Shown one piece after another: positions 34,040-42,727 of a DNA stretch of 64,000 nucleotides. The stretch comes from Acidobacteriaceae bacterium (GTDB lineage Bacteria; Acidobacteriota; Terriglobia; Terriglobales; Acidobacteriaceae): the NCBI GenBank assembly GCA_025462735.1, contig JAOAPC010000008.1, forward strand, positions 372,001 through 436,000, given 5' to 3'. Position 1 is the stretch's first letter; the number at the start of each line of letters is the position of its first letter. The translations under genes and the position numbers were made by a program. The notes below the pieces were generated by a model that was not told the origin of the DNA, did not search any database, and saw only the letters and a list, made by a program, of their open reading frames with translations.

Positions 34040-35530
34040 CTATGGTGCGATTTGGGCAAGTATCTGTCTCAAGACCTCGTCCTGAGCGGGAAAAACGGTG
34101 CGCAGATCGAGCAGAATCCGGCCTTCTTCCACGCGAGCGATCACTGGCGGGTTGAAGGTACGCAGGCGAGTGGCAAGCTCATTCGCGCTCAGGCTGGTCC
34201 GCGTGAGCGCGATCAAAGTCGTCGGCAGAACTGCCGAAGGAGCCGAGCCGCCGCCGATCAGGGATTCGCCGTCTATGAGATCGGCAACTATTTTTGCAGA
34301 ATTAATTTGTGAAATTAATGTTTCAGCACGCTTTGTAATTTCGGATTTCGAAAGCTGCATCATTCTTAGCGCCGGGACGCCATTGTGATCACGCTTAATG
34401 TAGGCCAGCAACGTGGCTTCCAGTGCCGCGTACGTGAGCTTATCGACGCGGAACGCCCGGAACAGCGAGTTGCTACGCATTTTTTGGACCAGGTCTTCAC
34501 GCCCGCTGATCAGGCCAGCTTGCGGACCTCCCAGCAGCTTGTCGCCACTGTAGGTCACGACGTGGACACCGCAGCGCACGCTATCGAGAACGCTGGGTTC
34601 GCTGTTTATCCCAATTGTGCGGAGATCGAACAACGCCCCGCTGCCTAAATCTTCCATAAGGGGCAGCTTGTGTTTTGCAGCGAGTGCCACTAGTTCGCTG
34701 AGATCGGGCTGTTCGGTGAATCCGGTGATCTCAAAATTCGAACGATGGACGCGCAGCAGCAGCTTGGTTCGTTCATTGACGGCGCGTTCGTAATCCGCGA
34801 TTCGCGTGCGATTTGTGGTGCCGACTTCATGCAGAGTAGCGCCGGACTTCGCCATCACATCGGGAATGCGGAATGAGCCGCCGATTTCAACTAGCTCTCC
34901 ACGCGAGACGATGACCTCGCCGCCCTCGGCGAGCGTATTCAATGCCAGCAACACGGCGGCGGCGTTGTTGTTGACGACAATGGTGGAGACAAGAGGAAGA
35001 CGGGCGGGGACGCCCGTCGCTCCAGTTTCCTCAGAGCGTGTGGGGGCGCGCACCCCTGCCCGTCCGGTCGACCCCGTGCCGACACTCTCCTGAGAGAGCA
35101 GCTTGCGAAACAGTCGATCCACGTGAACATCCCGCTTACCGCGTTCGCCGGAATCAAGATTGAATTCGAGGTTTGAGTAGGCTTCCGCGGTTTCGCGAAT
35201 GTGGTCCATCGCGGATGCCGCGAGCGGTGCGCGTCCCAGATTGGTGTGCAGAATTACTCCGGTTGCATTGATCACCGGCAGCAACGAATAGCCGAGTGCC
35301 CGACCTAGTTCGTTTCGGATCGCGTCGTGAATGCCAGCGATCGCAATCCGCAGCTTGTCTGAGTCAAGATGGCCCGCGGCAATCTCATCTCGCAAACGCG
35401 CGAGCACGGCCCGGCATGCATCGGTCGTCGCGGCTTGCCCCTCGTGAGCTATCAGGGCAGCGACTTCGGGCTCGCGGAGAAGTTCATCAATCCCCGGCAG
35501 CTCCGGGTATAGGTCGGCGTGAGCTTTCAT
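34040..35530 (-). CDS. selA: L-seryl-tRNA(Sec) selenium transferase with in-frame repeat insertion
   Basis: A 496-residue PLP enzyme that converts seryl-tRNA(Sec) to selenocysteyl-tRNA(Sec). Markers are PVINATGVILHTNLGRAPL, VVNNNAAAVLL, SRGELVEIGGSFRIPDV and the PLP lysine K331 in YSGDKLLGG (K295 in E. coli). Residues about 147-180, between LLSQE and STIVVNNNAA, are extra. They are encoded by REP-like palindromes on the plus strand (34999-35018 and 35042-35056), which accounts for the shifted lysine. The frame is intact. selB and tRNA-Sec are not in the window, and no selenoprotein was recognised. Confidence 0.94.
   Translation of the reverse strand: MKAHADLYPELPGIDELLREPEVAALIAHEGQAATTDACRAVLARLRDEIAAGHLDSDKLRIAIAGIHDAIRNELGRALGYSLLPVINATGVILHTNLGRAPLAASAMDHIRETAEAYSNLEFNLDSGERGKRDVHVDRLFRKLLSQESVGTGSTGRAGVRAPTRSEETGATGVPARLPLVSTIVVNNNAAAVLLALNTLAEGGEVIVSRGELVEIGGSFRIPDVMAKSGATLHEVGTTNRTRIADYERAVNERTKLLLRVHRSNFEITGFTEQPDLSELVALAAKHKLPLMEDLGSGALFDLRTIGINSEPSVLDSVRCGVHVVTYSGDKLLGGPQAGLISGREDLVQKMRSNSLFRAFRVDKLTYAALEATLLAYIKRDHNGVPALRMMQLSKSEITKRAETLISQINSAKIVADLIDGESLIGGGSAPSAVLPTTLIALTRTSLSANELATRLRTFNPPVIARVEEGRILLDLRTVFPAQDEVLRQILAQIAP
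34999..35018. repeat. REP-like palindrome inside selA
   Basis: A perfect 8-bp stem, GACGGGCG (34999-35006) and CGCCCGTC (35011-35018), with loop GGGA. It is followed by the GCTCCA flank seen in other copies. A second GC-rich imperfect palindrome (GGGGCGCGCACCCC) sits at about 35042-35056. Together they encode part of the extra segment in SelA. Confidence 0.9.
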
Positions 35531-35581
35531 GAGGAACGATTATCCACGTACAGCGGAGCACATCGCAAGCAGGGGATGCAA

Positions 35582-35597
35582 TCCCACGGGCGTGGGA
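35582..35597. repeat. Palindrome between selA and recG
   Basis: The stem TCCCAC (35582-35587) and GTGGGA (35592-35597) with loop GGGC lies in the 104-bp gap between recG and selA. It is an outlying variant, not the core family. Confidence 0.5.
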
Positions 35598-35634
35598 CCG
35601 TTCGACTTCGCTCAGGGCAGGCTGCGTCACCCGT

Positions 35635-37842
35635 CTAACCTACCTCCACCAGTCCGTATGTCTTCTGCCAGCGTGTGCGCATCTGCCAGAGCGCACGATC
35701 TATTTCGGTCTGCGAAATTTCTGAATTCGGTCCGGAAATAACTGCGGCTGCTTCTTTCCTTGCGAGCTCTAGCAGATCTCGATCGCGGATCAAGTTTGCA
35801 ACCTGAAAGCTGGGCATGCCTGCCTGTCGTGTTCCGAAAAATTCTCCAGGACCGCGCATTTCGAGATCCAGCTCGGCAATTTGGAAACCGTCCGTCGTAC
35901 GCACCATCGCATCCAGCCGGCGCTCCGCTTCCTCTGAGACTTTGCCGCTGGTCATCAGAATGCAGTAGGACTTCGCAGCGCCGCGCCCGATCCGGCCACG
36001 CAACTGATGCAGCTGCGCCAGGCCGAAACGTTCGGCATGTTCAATGACCATAACAGCTGCGTTTGGAACATCGACTCCGACTTCGATCACCGTTGTCGCA
36101 ACCAGGATCTGGATTTTGCCCTGCTGGAAAAGACGCATGACCTGCTCTTTCAAATCGGGGTCCATCCGCCCGTGCAAGACTGCGACATTCAGATTCGGAA
36201 ATATCTTCTTGCTCAGCTCGCCGTACATCTTCATGGCGGCCTTGAGCTCGGTCTCTTCGTTTTCTCCGATGACTGGGTAGACAACGTAAGCCTGATGTCC
36301 AGCCGTGACCTGCTTGCGCACAAACTGCCATACTTCATCTGCACGTTCGTCGCCGACGCGGCGGGTCACAATTGGAGTGCGCCCGGGAGGCATCTCATCC
36401 AGAACGCTAATGTCGAGGTCACCGTAGAGTGTTAGAGCAAGAGTGCGGGGGATGGGAGTCGCGGTCATGACCAGGACATCGGGCTCGGCTGTACCATTGT
36501 CCATCTGGGGACGGGCGCCCTCGCCCGTCCGGCCGAGCGAAGCTCGACGACTCGTCGCATCGCCTACCTCTCCGCTTTTCTTCATGAGCTTGAAGCGCTG
36601 CAGGACTCCGAAGCGGTGCTGCTCATCGACGATCACCAAGCCCAGCTTTTCGAATTCAACTTTTTGTTCGATCAGCGCATGAGTGCCGATCACCAGTTGT
36701 GCACTTCCCTGAGCAATGTGGCGGCGGATTTCACGCTTGCGATCTTGTTCGAGTGAGCCGGTGAGGAGAACGATTCGATACCCCGAGGGCTCGAGAATCT
36801 GGCGGGCGGAAAAGTAGTGCTGCTGCGCCAGAATTTCGGTCGGAGCCATGAGCGCAACCTGATATCCGTTTTCAATGGCGATGATGGCGGCTTCGAAGGC
36901 CACCAGCGTCTTGCCCGAGCCCACATCGCCTTGCAACAGACGGCGCATGGGATAAGGCTTTTCCATGTCCGCGGCAATTTCTTTGAGGGTCCGCTTTTGC
37001 GCTCCGGTGGGATGAAACGGCAGAATTTTCTTGATCGCCTCCCGCACGCGGTCGTTCAGCTCGAATTCGATTCCTGTTTGGGCCTTTTGCTCACGACGCT
37101 TCAGTTCGAGGCCCAGCTCAATAAAGAAAAGCTCCTCGAAGATAAGGCGGATGTGAGCTGGGGTCCGCGAGCCCTGCAGGTGGTGAAAACTTTCTCCCGC
37201 CTCCGGCCAATGAACTTTCCAGAGTGCCTCGCGCGGCGGCAACAAGTCGAGACGCTGGCGGACGGCGGCCGGAATGGATTCCGGCAACTCTGGCGTAAGG
37301 TTTTCGAGCGCGGTTCTTATAGTCCGGCGAAACCACTTCGACGTTAGCCGCCCCTGGCCTGCCGACTCATAAATCGGAACAATCCGCCCGATTTCTAACG
37401 ACTCAGCGGCCTTTTGCTCGGCTGCTTCACCCTCGGCCTCGCCCAGAAATTCGAATTGTGGCTGCACCAGTTGCAGTTCGCCGCGACTTTCTTCCACGCG
37501 CCCATAAAGTGCTAACATTTGGCCGGGCTGGAACTTATCTTTCAGGTAGGCAGCATTGAACCAGATACATTTCAGCCGGGCGCGCCCTTGGCCGGCGGTC
37601 ATTTGGAAGATCGGCATGCGCCGGGTGCGGAACAGGCCGGAGGTACGGACCTCGGCAATGACCGTCGCCATTTCTCCCGCGCGCAGTTCGGCTATGCCCC
37701 GAGGATTCAGACGATCTTCATAGCGAAACGGCAGATAATGAAGCAGATCATCAGCGGTGGCGATGCCTTTGGTGGCCAGAATTTCCGCAATACGAGGGCC
37801 AATTCCTTTCACGTATTGAACAGGAGTGGAGGGTTCTAGCAT
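35635..37842 (-). CDS. recG: ATP-dependent DNA helicase RecG with in-frame repeat insertion
   Basis: A 735-residue helicase that reverses stalled replication forks. The N-terminal wedge OB domain (LNPRGIAELRAGEMATVIAEV) is followed by the helicase core. Motifs are GDVGSGKT, DEQHRFG and TATPIPRTL, then the C-terminal lobe with VATTVIEVGVDVPNA and QLRGRIGRG. Between QRFKLMKKSG and DVLVMTATP about 28 residues (near 426-453) are extra and include TGEGARP, encoded by a REP-like palindrome at 36509-36530. The insertion lies in a loop between motifs II and III. ATG 37842 is preferred over TTG 37860. Confidence 0.95.
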   Translation of the reverse strand: MLEPSTPVQYVKGIGPRIAEILATKGIATADDLLHYLPFRYEDRLNPRGIAELRAGEMATVIAEVRTSGLFRTRRMPIFQMTAGQGRARLKCIWFNAAYLKDKFQPGQMLALYGRVEESRGELQLVQPQFEFLGEAEGEAAEQKAAESLEIGRIVPIYESAGQGRLTSKWFRRTIRTALENLTPELPESIPAAVRQRLDLLPPREALWKVHWPEAGESFHHLQGSRTPAHIRLIFEELFFIELGLELKRREQKAQTGIEFELNDRVREAIKKILPFHPTGAQKRTLKEIAADMEKPYPMRRLLQGDVGSGKTLVAFEAAIIAIENGYQVALMAPTEILAQQHYFSARQILEPSGYRIVLLTGSLEQDRKREIRRHIAQGSAQLVIGTHALIEQKVEFEKLGLVIVDEQHRFGVLQRFKLMKKSGEVGDATSRRASLGRTGEGARPQMDNGTAEPDVLVMTATPIPRTLALTLYGDLDISVLDEMPPGRTPIVTRRVGDERADEVWQFVRKQVTAGHQAYVVYPVIGENEETELKAAMKMYGELSKKIFPNLNVAVLHGRMDPDLKEQVMRLFQQGKIQILVATTVIEVGVDVPNAAVMVIEHAERFGLAQLHQLRGRIGRGAAKSYCILMTSGKVSEEAERRLDAMVRTTDGFQIAELDLEMRGPGEFFGTRQAGMPSFQVANLIRDRDLLELARKEAAAVISGPNSEISQTEIDRALWQMRTRWQKTYGLVEVG
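36509..36530. repeat. REP-like palindrome inside recG
   Basis: A perfect 9-bp stem, GGACGGGCG (36509-36517) and CGCCCGTCC (36522-36530), with loop CCCT. A further small palindrome CGAGC/GCTCG follows at 36534-36546. Both lie within the recG coding sequence without breaking the frame. Confidence 0.92.
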
Positions 37843-37905
37843 CTGAAGGGATGGTAACAAAAGCGGCAGGCAGCACTCGGATGAGGGCTGTTTACAGGTC
37901 CTGCG

Positions 37906-38151
37906 GTGTCAAAACCAGCTAGAGTGAATTTCGTTCAGTCCCTGATCGCCGTCCTGGCAGGAAATCTAGTGTATTTCCTTCTTATGCCGCACCTGCCACC
38001 TGCCGCGCGGCACCATCCACCTGCCGCGTGGCACCATCCACCGCAGCTCGATCTCGGGGTGCTGGTGGACTTCTGGTTCTGCGTTGTGTTCCTCGGGCTA
38101 ATAAAAACCTTCAGCAAATGGGGACGCGGTTCACGCCAGCAACAGCGGTAA
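37906..38151 (+). CDS. Small hypothetical membrane protein
   Basis: An 81-residue protein with a GTG start at 37906 and two hydrophobic helices (about 9-28 and 49-66). The linker contains a duplicated stretch (HLPPAARHHPPAAWHHPP) arising from a 21-bp tandem duplication in the DNA around 37990-38032. The pattern, with a Gly-Asn turn in the first helix and DFWFCVVFLGLIK at the end, looks like a small family I have seen in this phylum, but I cannot name it. It stands alone on the plus strand. Confidence 0.6.
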   Translation: MSKPARVNFVQSLIAVLAGNLVYFLLMPHLPPAARHHPPAAWHHPPQLDLGVLVDFWFCVVFLGLIKTFSKWGRGSRQQQR

Positions 38152-38194
38152 CTCGGGTCATTTAGCTACCCGAAGGCAGACTCAGCAGCCCGCC

Positions 38195-40303
38195 TCACCA
38201 GACGCGGCACATATTCTCACGCACCATCGCCTGACCTTTGTGGCAACCGAATGCGTGGGCAAATTCTGGCATGTTGGAAACGACGTTATTCACCCGGAAT
38301 CGATCCAAAGGATGCGGATTGCTTAGGACGAGTGTGCGCATCATCTCAGGGCGCACATTGCTGCACCAGACATTTGCATATCCAAGAAAGAAACGCTGCA
38401 GGTTCGTAATACCGTCTTCGCCTTTGGTATCGAGATCGATCGCCTTATCTTTCAGGTTCGCCTTTAATGCCGAAAGAGCCAGGCGAACTCCGCCGTTATC
38501 GGCTGTGTTTTCGCCCAAGGTCAGGCGGCCGTTTTGCTTTACCCCGATGTCGGGGATGTCCTGGGTGTATTCGTCGGCGATGCAGTCGGCACGTTTGTCG
38601 TACGCCTGGGCGTCAGCCGCAGTCCACCAATCACGCAGGTTGCCATCTTTATCGAACTTGCGGCCTTGATCGTCGAATCCATGGGTGGTCTCGTGCCCGA
38701 TCACCGCGCCAGCTGCACCGTAGTTCACCGCGTCATCCTGGGTAGGATCGAAAAACGGAGGCTGCAAGATTCCCGCCGGAAAATTAATCGTGTTGGTCTG
38801 AGCGTCTTCGTAGGCATTGACCGTCGGAGGCGTCATTTGCCATTCCGTGCGGTCGAGCGGTTTCCCGATCTTCTGAAGCTGGCGGTGCATTTCGAACGCG
38901 GCCGCGTGCTGCACGTTAGCCAGATGGTTGTCGACAGTGATTTGCAATGAGGAATAATCGCGCCAATGATCGGGGTAGCCGATTTTATCAACCACCGCTG
39001 CGAGTTTTTCATGGGCCTGCTGCTTAGTCTGCGGGCTCATCCAATCGACGGAGTCGATGTCCTTACCCAGCGCGGATTCAATATCGTTCACCATCTTCTG
39101 TACTCGCGCCTTGCTCTCGGGCGGGAAGTAATGCGTAGCATAGGCCTGCCCGAGCGCCTCGCCAATCTCATGGTCTTCCGATTCCACACATCTGCGCCAC
39201 AACGGTTCAATCTCTTTCGCGCCGAACAAGGTCTGGCCGTAGAACTCGAAATTGGCATTCACGAAGTCAGTGCTTAAAGCGCCCGCCTCGCCATTCAATA
39301 GCGAAGCTTTCAAATAAATCTTCCAGTGATCGAGCGGTTCGGTTTTGATCAGCTGCTCCATGCCACGAAAGAAATCAGGCGAAGTGACAATGAATTTACC
39401 CGTGTGCGGAGCTTGCACTAATTCCAGATAATGGTCGAAGTTGAACGAAGGCGTAAGCTTCCTGACCGCGTCCAGATCCATTTCGTTATCGAGGTTCTTG
39501 GGATCGCGCCGCTTCACAATTTCCATGGCGGACTTCGCCATCGCGGTTTCCATTTGCAATACAACTTCGCCGCCGGATTGCGCCTGCGCCTGGGGAGTCC
39601 CCGCAAGTTCCAAAAGGCGCGCAAGGAAGGCCACGTATTTTTTTCTGATTTCGACCGACTTGGCATCGTTGTCCAGATAGAACTCGCGCCCGGGAAGCCC
39701 CATCCCTCCCTGGTCAAATTGGGCAATGACGTGAGTAGTGTCGTGGTAGTCCGGTTGCGCTCCAAAACCAAACATAGTTGCATAGGTCTCCGGATCGGAA
39801 GGAGCCCATGCGTCAGGTATGGACGTATGAATAAACGCCATGACTTCTGCAATCTGGTCTTTGCTGGTCATGCCGTCGATGCGGGCAAGTTGGGGACGCA
39901 ACCAGCTAAGCGCATCGGCATCTCTTTTTGACTGATTGGTGCAGGCGGACCAATAATCCCCGATTTTCTGCTCAACCGGCGTCCGCTGCGCTGGAGCCTT
40001 GGCTGCGGTGCCGAGAATTGTCTGGTGAACCGCAGCCGTGTTCCACAACGCTAATTTCCCGAAGCTGCCCCAGAAGACTTCGTCCGCGGGCACTGGATTC
40101 TTTTCGATCCAGCGACTGCACGAGTATTGGTAGAAATCGGTGCAGGGATCGATGGCCGGGTTCACACTCTTCGCGTCGAAGTGATCCAGATTTGGGGCTG
40201 GCTGGTCCGCTGAAGGAGTGGACGAGGCTGCTGAAGTAGTTTGCGAAAATGCGGTGAACGAGAGGCAGTAAAGGAACAGAATCAGGCTTCCAAACACACG
40301 CAT
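38195..40303 (-). CDS. M13-family metallopeptidase (neprilysin-like), exported
   Basis: A 702-residue zinc peptidase. The ATG at 40303 (GAGGTG upstream) gives a signal peptide MRVFGSLILFLYCLSFTAFSQ. The zinc signature HETTH and the third ligand in GENTADNGG are both present, with the N-terminal DPCTDFYQYSCSRWI and the C-terminal NPHPLDRFRVN and CRVW ending. It probably degrades periplasmic peptides. The M13 gene is the last minus-strand gene of the sigma-anti-sigma-DUF4097-PDZ cluster, 108 bp downstream of the PDZ gene. Confidence 0.94.
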   Translation of the reverse strand: MRVFGSLILFLYCLSFTAFSQTTSAASSTPSADQPAPNLDHFDAKSVNPAIDPCTDFYQYSCSRWIEKNPVPADEVFWGSFGKLALWNTAAVHQTILGTAAKAPAQRTPVEQKIGDYWSACTNQSKRDADALSWLRPQLARIDGMTSKDQIAEVMAFIHTSIPDAWAPSDPETYATMFGFGAQPDYHDTTHVIAQFDQGGMGLPGREFYLDNDAKSVEIRKKYVAFLARLLELAGTPQAQAQSGGEVVLQMETAMAKSAMEIVKRRDPKNLDNEMDLDAVRKLTPSFNFDHYLELVQAPHTGKFIVTSPDFFRGMEQLIKTEPLDHWKIYLKASLLNGEAGALSTDFVNANFEFYGQTLFGAKEIEPLWRRCVESEDHEIGEALGQAYATHYFPPESKARVQKMVNDIESALGKDIDSVDWMSPQTKQQAHEKLAAVVDKIGYPDHWRDYSSLQITVDNHLANVQHAAAFEMHRQLQKIGKPLDRTEWQMTPPTVNAYEDAQTNTINFPAGILQPPFFDPTQDDAVNYGAAGAVIGHETTHGFDDQGRKFDKDGNLRDWWTAADAQAYDKRADCIADEYTQDIPDIGVKQNGRLTLGENTADNGGVRLALSALKANLKDKAIDLDTKGEDGITNLQRFFLGYANVWCSNVRPEMMRTLVLSNPHPLDRFRVNNVVSNMPEFAHAFGCHKGQAMVRENMCRVW

Positions 40304-40411
40304 AGATATCACCTCGTTGCCCGTCGGACCGCAGGCGCGGAAAAGATTAACATACGGGAGAAACAAACCAAACGACGCCGACTGAAATCAGTACTCGCGG
40401 AGTCCGTCGCG

Positions 40412-41512
40412 CTAGATATCGCTTTCCTTGACCCAGTTCTTGAGTTCACGCTGGAGCTCTTTCTGCTGTTCGTGCAGGTCAAGCTGCAATTTTTCCATGT
40501 CCTGCTTGAACTCGCTTTGGTGACTGAGCACCTGTTCTTGCATTTGTTTCTTCAGGTGTTCCATTTGAGGTTGAAGCCGCTTCAATTCAGCGGTGGTCAG
40601 TTCCGGTATGACCTTAGCCAGTTCGGAACCGGCATTGACTAATTGCGCGCAGCTTGCATCCTCTACGTAAGCGGCATTCTTCAGTGATCCGGAGCGCCGT
40701 GGCTCGGGAAGGGTCAGGGTTAGAGTCTGCTCCTTCCGGTCACGCATTACGGTAACAGCTGCTTTGCCAGCCTTGCGCTCGCGCAGAAGCCGGGTGAAGT
40801 CGCTGCAGTCGTTGACCGGTGATCCATTTACTTTCACAATTACGTCGCCGGCGTGGAAGCCAGCCTGGTCGGCCCGACTACCCCTTTCAACCGTGCGTAT
40901 CAGGACGCCGTTGCCGCTTTTCACGCCGAAGAAATCGCCAAGCTGCGGAGTGAGGTTCTCGACCATGATCCCGCTACTACGCGGCGAATGAATTACTACA
41001 ACCGTAGGCACATCGATTTCCGGCATATTGATAGGTGGGATGTGGATCGCGGGAACGTTGATCGGCGGCATCTTGAAATTAAAGCTTTGGTCGACGCTGC
41101 GCTCTGTGAGCTGCGCTTTGAGGGTCATAGGCTGACCCGCGCGATTGATACCAATTGTTACGGTGCGCCCGGGAGGAATTTCATGCACAACGCGCCGCAA
41201 CTGTTCGACGCTTTCGATCTTCTGATCGTTGATATTGAGAATGACGTCATGTTCCTTTAATCCCGCTTTTCCCGCGGGCGCATCCTGGTCCACCATCGTG
41301 ACCTCGACGCCGCTTTCCTCTTTCAGGTGCAGATTGCCTAAACGGTCAGGCGTAATGTCGCGGGTATCGACCCCCAAATATGAGCTGCCACCGGGCTCGT
41401 CGCCGAGTAATACGTAAGGCTGGCTTTCTGGCTGCGCCCCCAACCTGGCCGGCACGGTTCCGGCCACTAGAAATGCAACTGCTATCGCCAGTATTCGTGA
41501 TTGTGTTTTCAT
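40412..41512 (-). CDS. Exported protein with two PDZ domains, no protease domain
   Basis: A 366-residue protein with signal peptide at residues 1-26. PDZ1 spans about 38-135 (YLGVDTRDITPDRLGN, AGLKEHDVILNINDQKIESVEQL). A linker of repeated P-x-I motifs (MPPINVPAIHIPPINMPEIDVP) lies at about 148-170. PDZ2 spans about 175-270 (GVLIRTVERGSRADQAGFHAGDVIVKVNG). The C-terminal 90 residues form a charged coiled coil. There is no catalytic triad, unlike DegP. It sits 11 bp downstream of the DUF4097 gene in the sigma-factor cluster, suggesting a scaffold or sensor role. Confidence 0.86.
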   Translation of the reverse strand: MKTQSRILAIAVAFLVAGTVPARLGAQPESQPYVLLGDEPGGSSYLGVDTRDITPDRLGNLHLKEESGVEVTMVDQDAPAGKAGLKEHDVILNINDQKIESVEQLRRVVHEIPPGRTVTIGINRAGQPMTLKAQLTERSVDQSFNFKMPPINVPAIHIPPINMPEIDVPTVVVIHSPRSSGIMVENLTPQLGDFFGVKSGNGVLIRTVERGSRADQAGFHAGDVIVKVNGSPVNDCSDFTRLLRERKAGKAAVTVMRDRKEQTLTLTLPEPRRSGSLKNAAYVEDASCAQLVNAGSELAKVIPELTTAELKRLQPQMEHLKKQMQEQVLSHQSEFKQDMEKLQLDLHEQQKELQRELKNWVKESDI

Positions 41513-41522
41513 GGTCTCCCTC

Positions 41523-42707
41523 CTACTGCCCGCGACGAATATAGATATTGCCCATGGTGGTGCGGATCTTCAGCACCGGGCCGCCGCCGTTCAAACTTCC
41601 TTCTGCCGAAATCAGCTTCGGCTCCCACTGACCTCCCTCCGATGAAACCCTGATCTCTGGAAAGTCGGTGGTGATGCGATGCCCGCTCGCCGCTTCAATA
41701 CTGGCGCGCAAGGTGACGTGCATGCTTGGCGCCAAATACACAGTGATGTCACCGGCGCCAGTTTCGAGTTCGGAACCATTGGCGATGGCTGAGGCAATAA
41801 ATTTTGCCGTGATCGTTCCTGCTCCGGTTTCAACATGAGCTGCGGGTACGCCGTAGAGCTCAATACTACCCCCGCCGGTTTCGGCCTTGACCAAGCCGGT
41901 CGCTGAAGTGAGCTTGAGACTCCCGCCACCGGTTTCCATGGTGGCCTCCCCGCCAACGTCACCAAGATCAATGCTGCCGCCGCCGGTTTCCGCTGTCACC
42001 TTACCGGTACACTTGTCCACGTGAATGCTGCCCCCGCCAGTTTGCAGCGAAGCTCCCTGCGCTCCTGAGACCAGCACTACGTTTCCACCGCCGCTCTCAG
42101 CAACGACTTTGCCCTTCGCGGAACCGATGTGGATTGACCCTCCACCGGTACGGACCGTCAGTTCGCCGCCAACATTGCCTACATCAATTGATCCGCCACC
42201 GGTCTCCGCGCTAATGGCGCCGCCGATGTCATCCAGATGAATGGAACCGCCCCCGCTCTCGGCTTCGAGGCGTCCGGAAATTCCGGTGGTCACAATTTCG
42301 CCCCCATCGGTCTCAATCTTTACCAGTTCCATGTCACGAGGCACGGTCACTGTGACGTCGGATGAAAATTTGTGCGGATGTCCGGCTTCCCACTCTCCGA
42401 CAATCCACGCCGTGTCGCCTCGAACATATGAGCTGACTTTGTAAGACTCGAACTGACGCCGGGCACGGTCTTCAGATCCCTCGTAGGACTGGTTGCGAAT
42501 TACATAAGAAATCCCCTGCGACCCGCCGCCTTGGACCCGTACGGCTCCGACGTCTACCTTGATGTGCAGATTCCGGACGCCCGAGAGCGAGCCATTTAAT
42601 ACATTCGTCCAGTAATTCCCCTCTTTTTGAACTGAACTCTGCTGGGCAACACACACGGTGGCAAGCAGTGCCGCCAGCATCCCGAATTTAGCTAAAGTTT
42701 TTTGCAT
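41523..42707 (-). CDS. DUF4097-type beta-repeat protein
   Basis: A 394-residue exported protein; the ATG at 42707 follows AGGAACC. Signal peptide about 1-22. A long array of near-identical strands, each ending GGGSI(H/D), spans about residues 140-285 with a period near 18-20 residues, which suggests a regular beta-helix. The DNA is correspondingly repetitive (CCGCCACCGGT-type words). DUF4097 proteins often lie beside ECF sigma/anti-sigma genes. It is 20 bp downstream of the anti-sigma gene and 11 bp upstream of the PDZ gene. The function is unknown. Confidence 0.85.
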   Translation of the reverse strand: MQKTLAKFGMLAALLATVCVAQQSSVQKEGNYWTNVLNGSLSGVRNLHIKVDVGAVRVQGGGSQGISYVIRNQSYEGSEDRARRQFESYKVSSYVRGDTAWIVGEWEAGHPHKFSSDVTVTVPRDMELVKIETDGGEIVTTGISGRLEAESGGGSIHLDDIGGAISAETGGGSIDVGNVGGELTVRTGGGSIHIGSAKGKVVAESGGGNVVLVSGAQGASLQTGGGSIHVDKCTGKVTAETGGGSIDLGDVGGEATMETGGGSLKLTSATGLVKAETGGGSIELYGVPAAHVETGAGTITAKFIASAIANGSELETGAGDITVYLAPSMHVTLRASIEAASGHRITTDFPEIRVSSEGGQWEPKLISAEGSLNGGGPVLKIRTTMGNIYIRRGQ

Positions 42708-42727
42708 GGTTCCTGTTTTTGGTGTCC

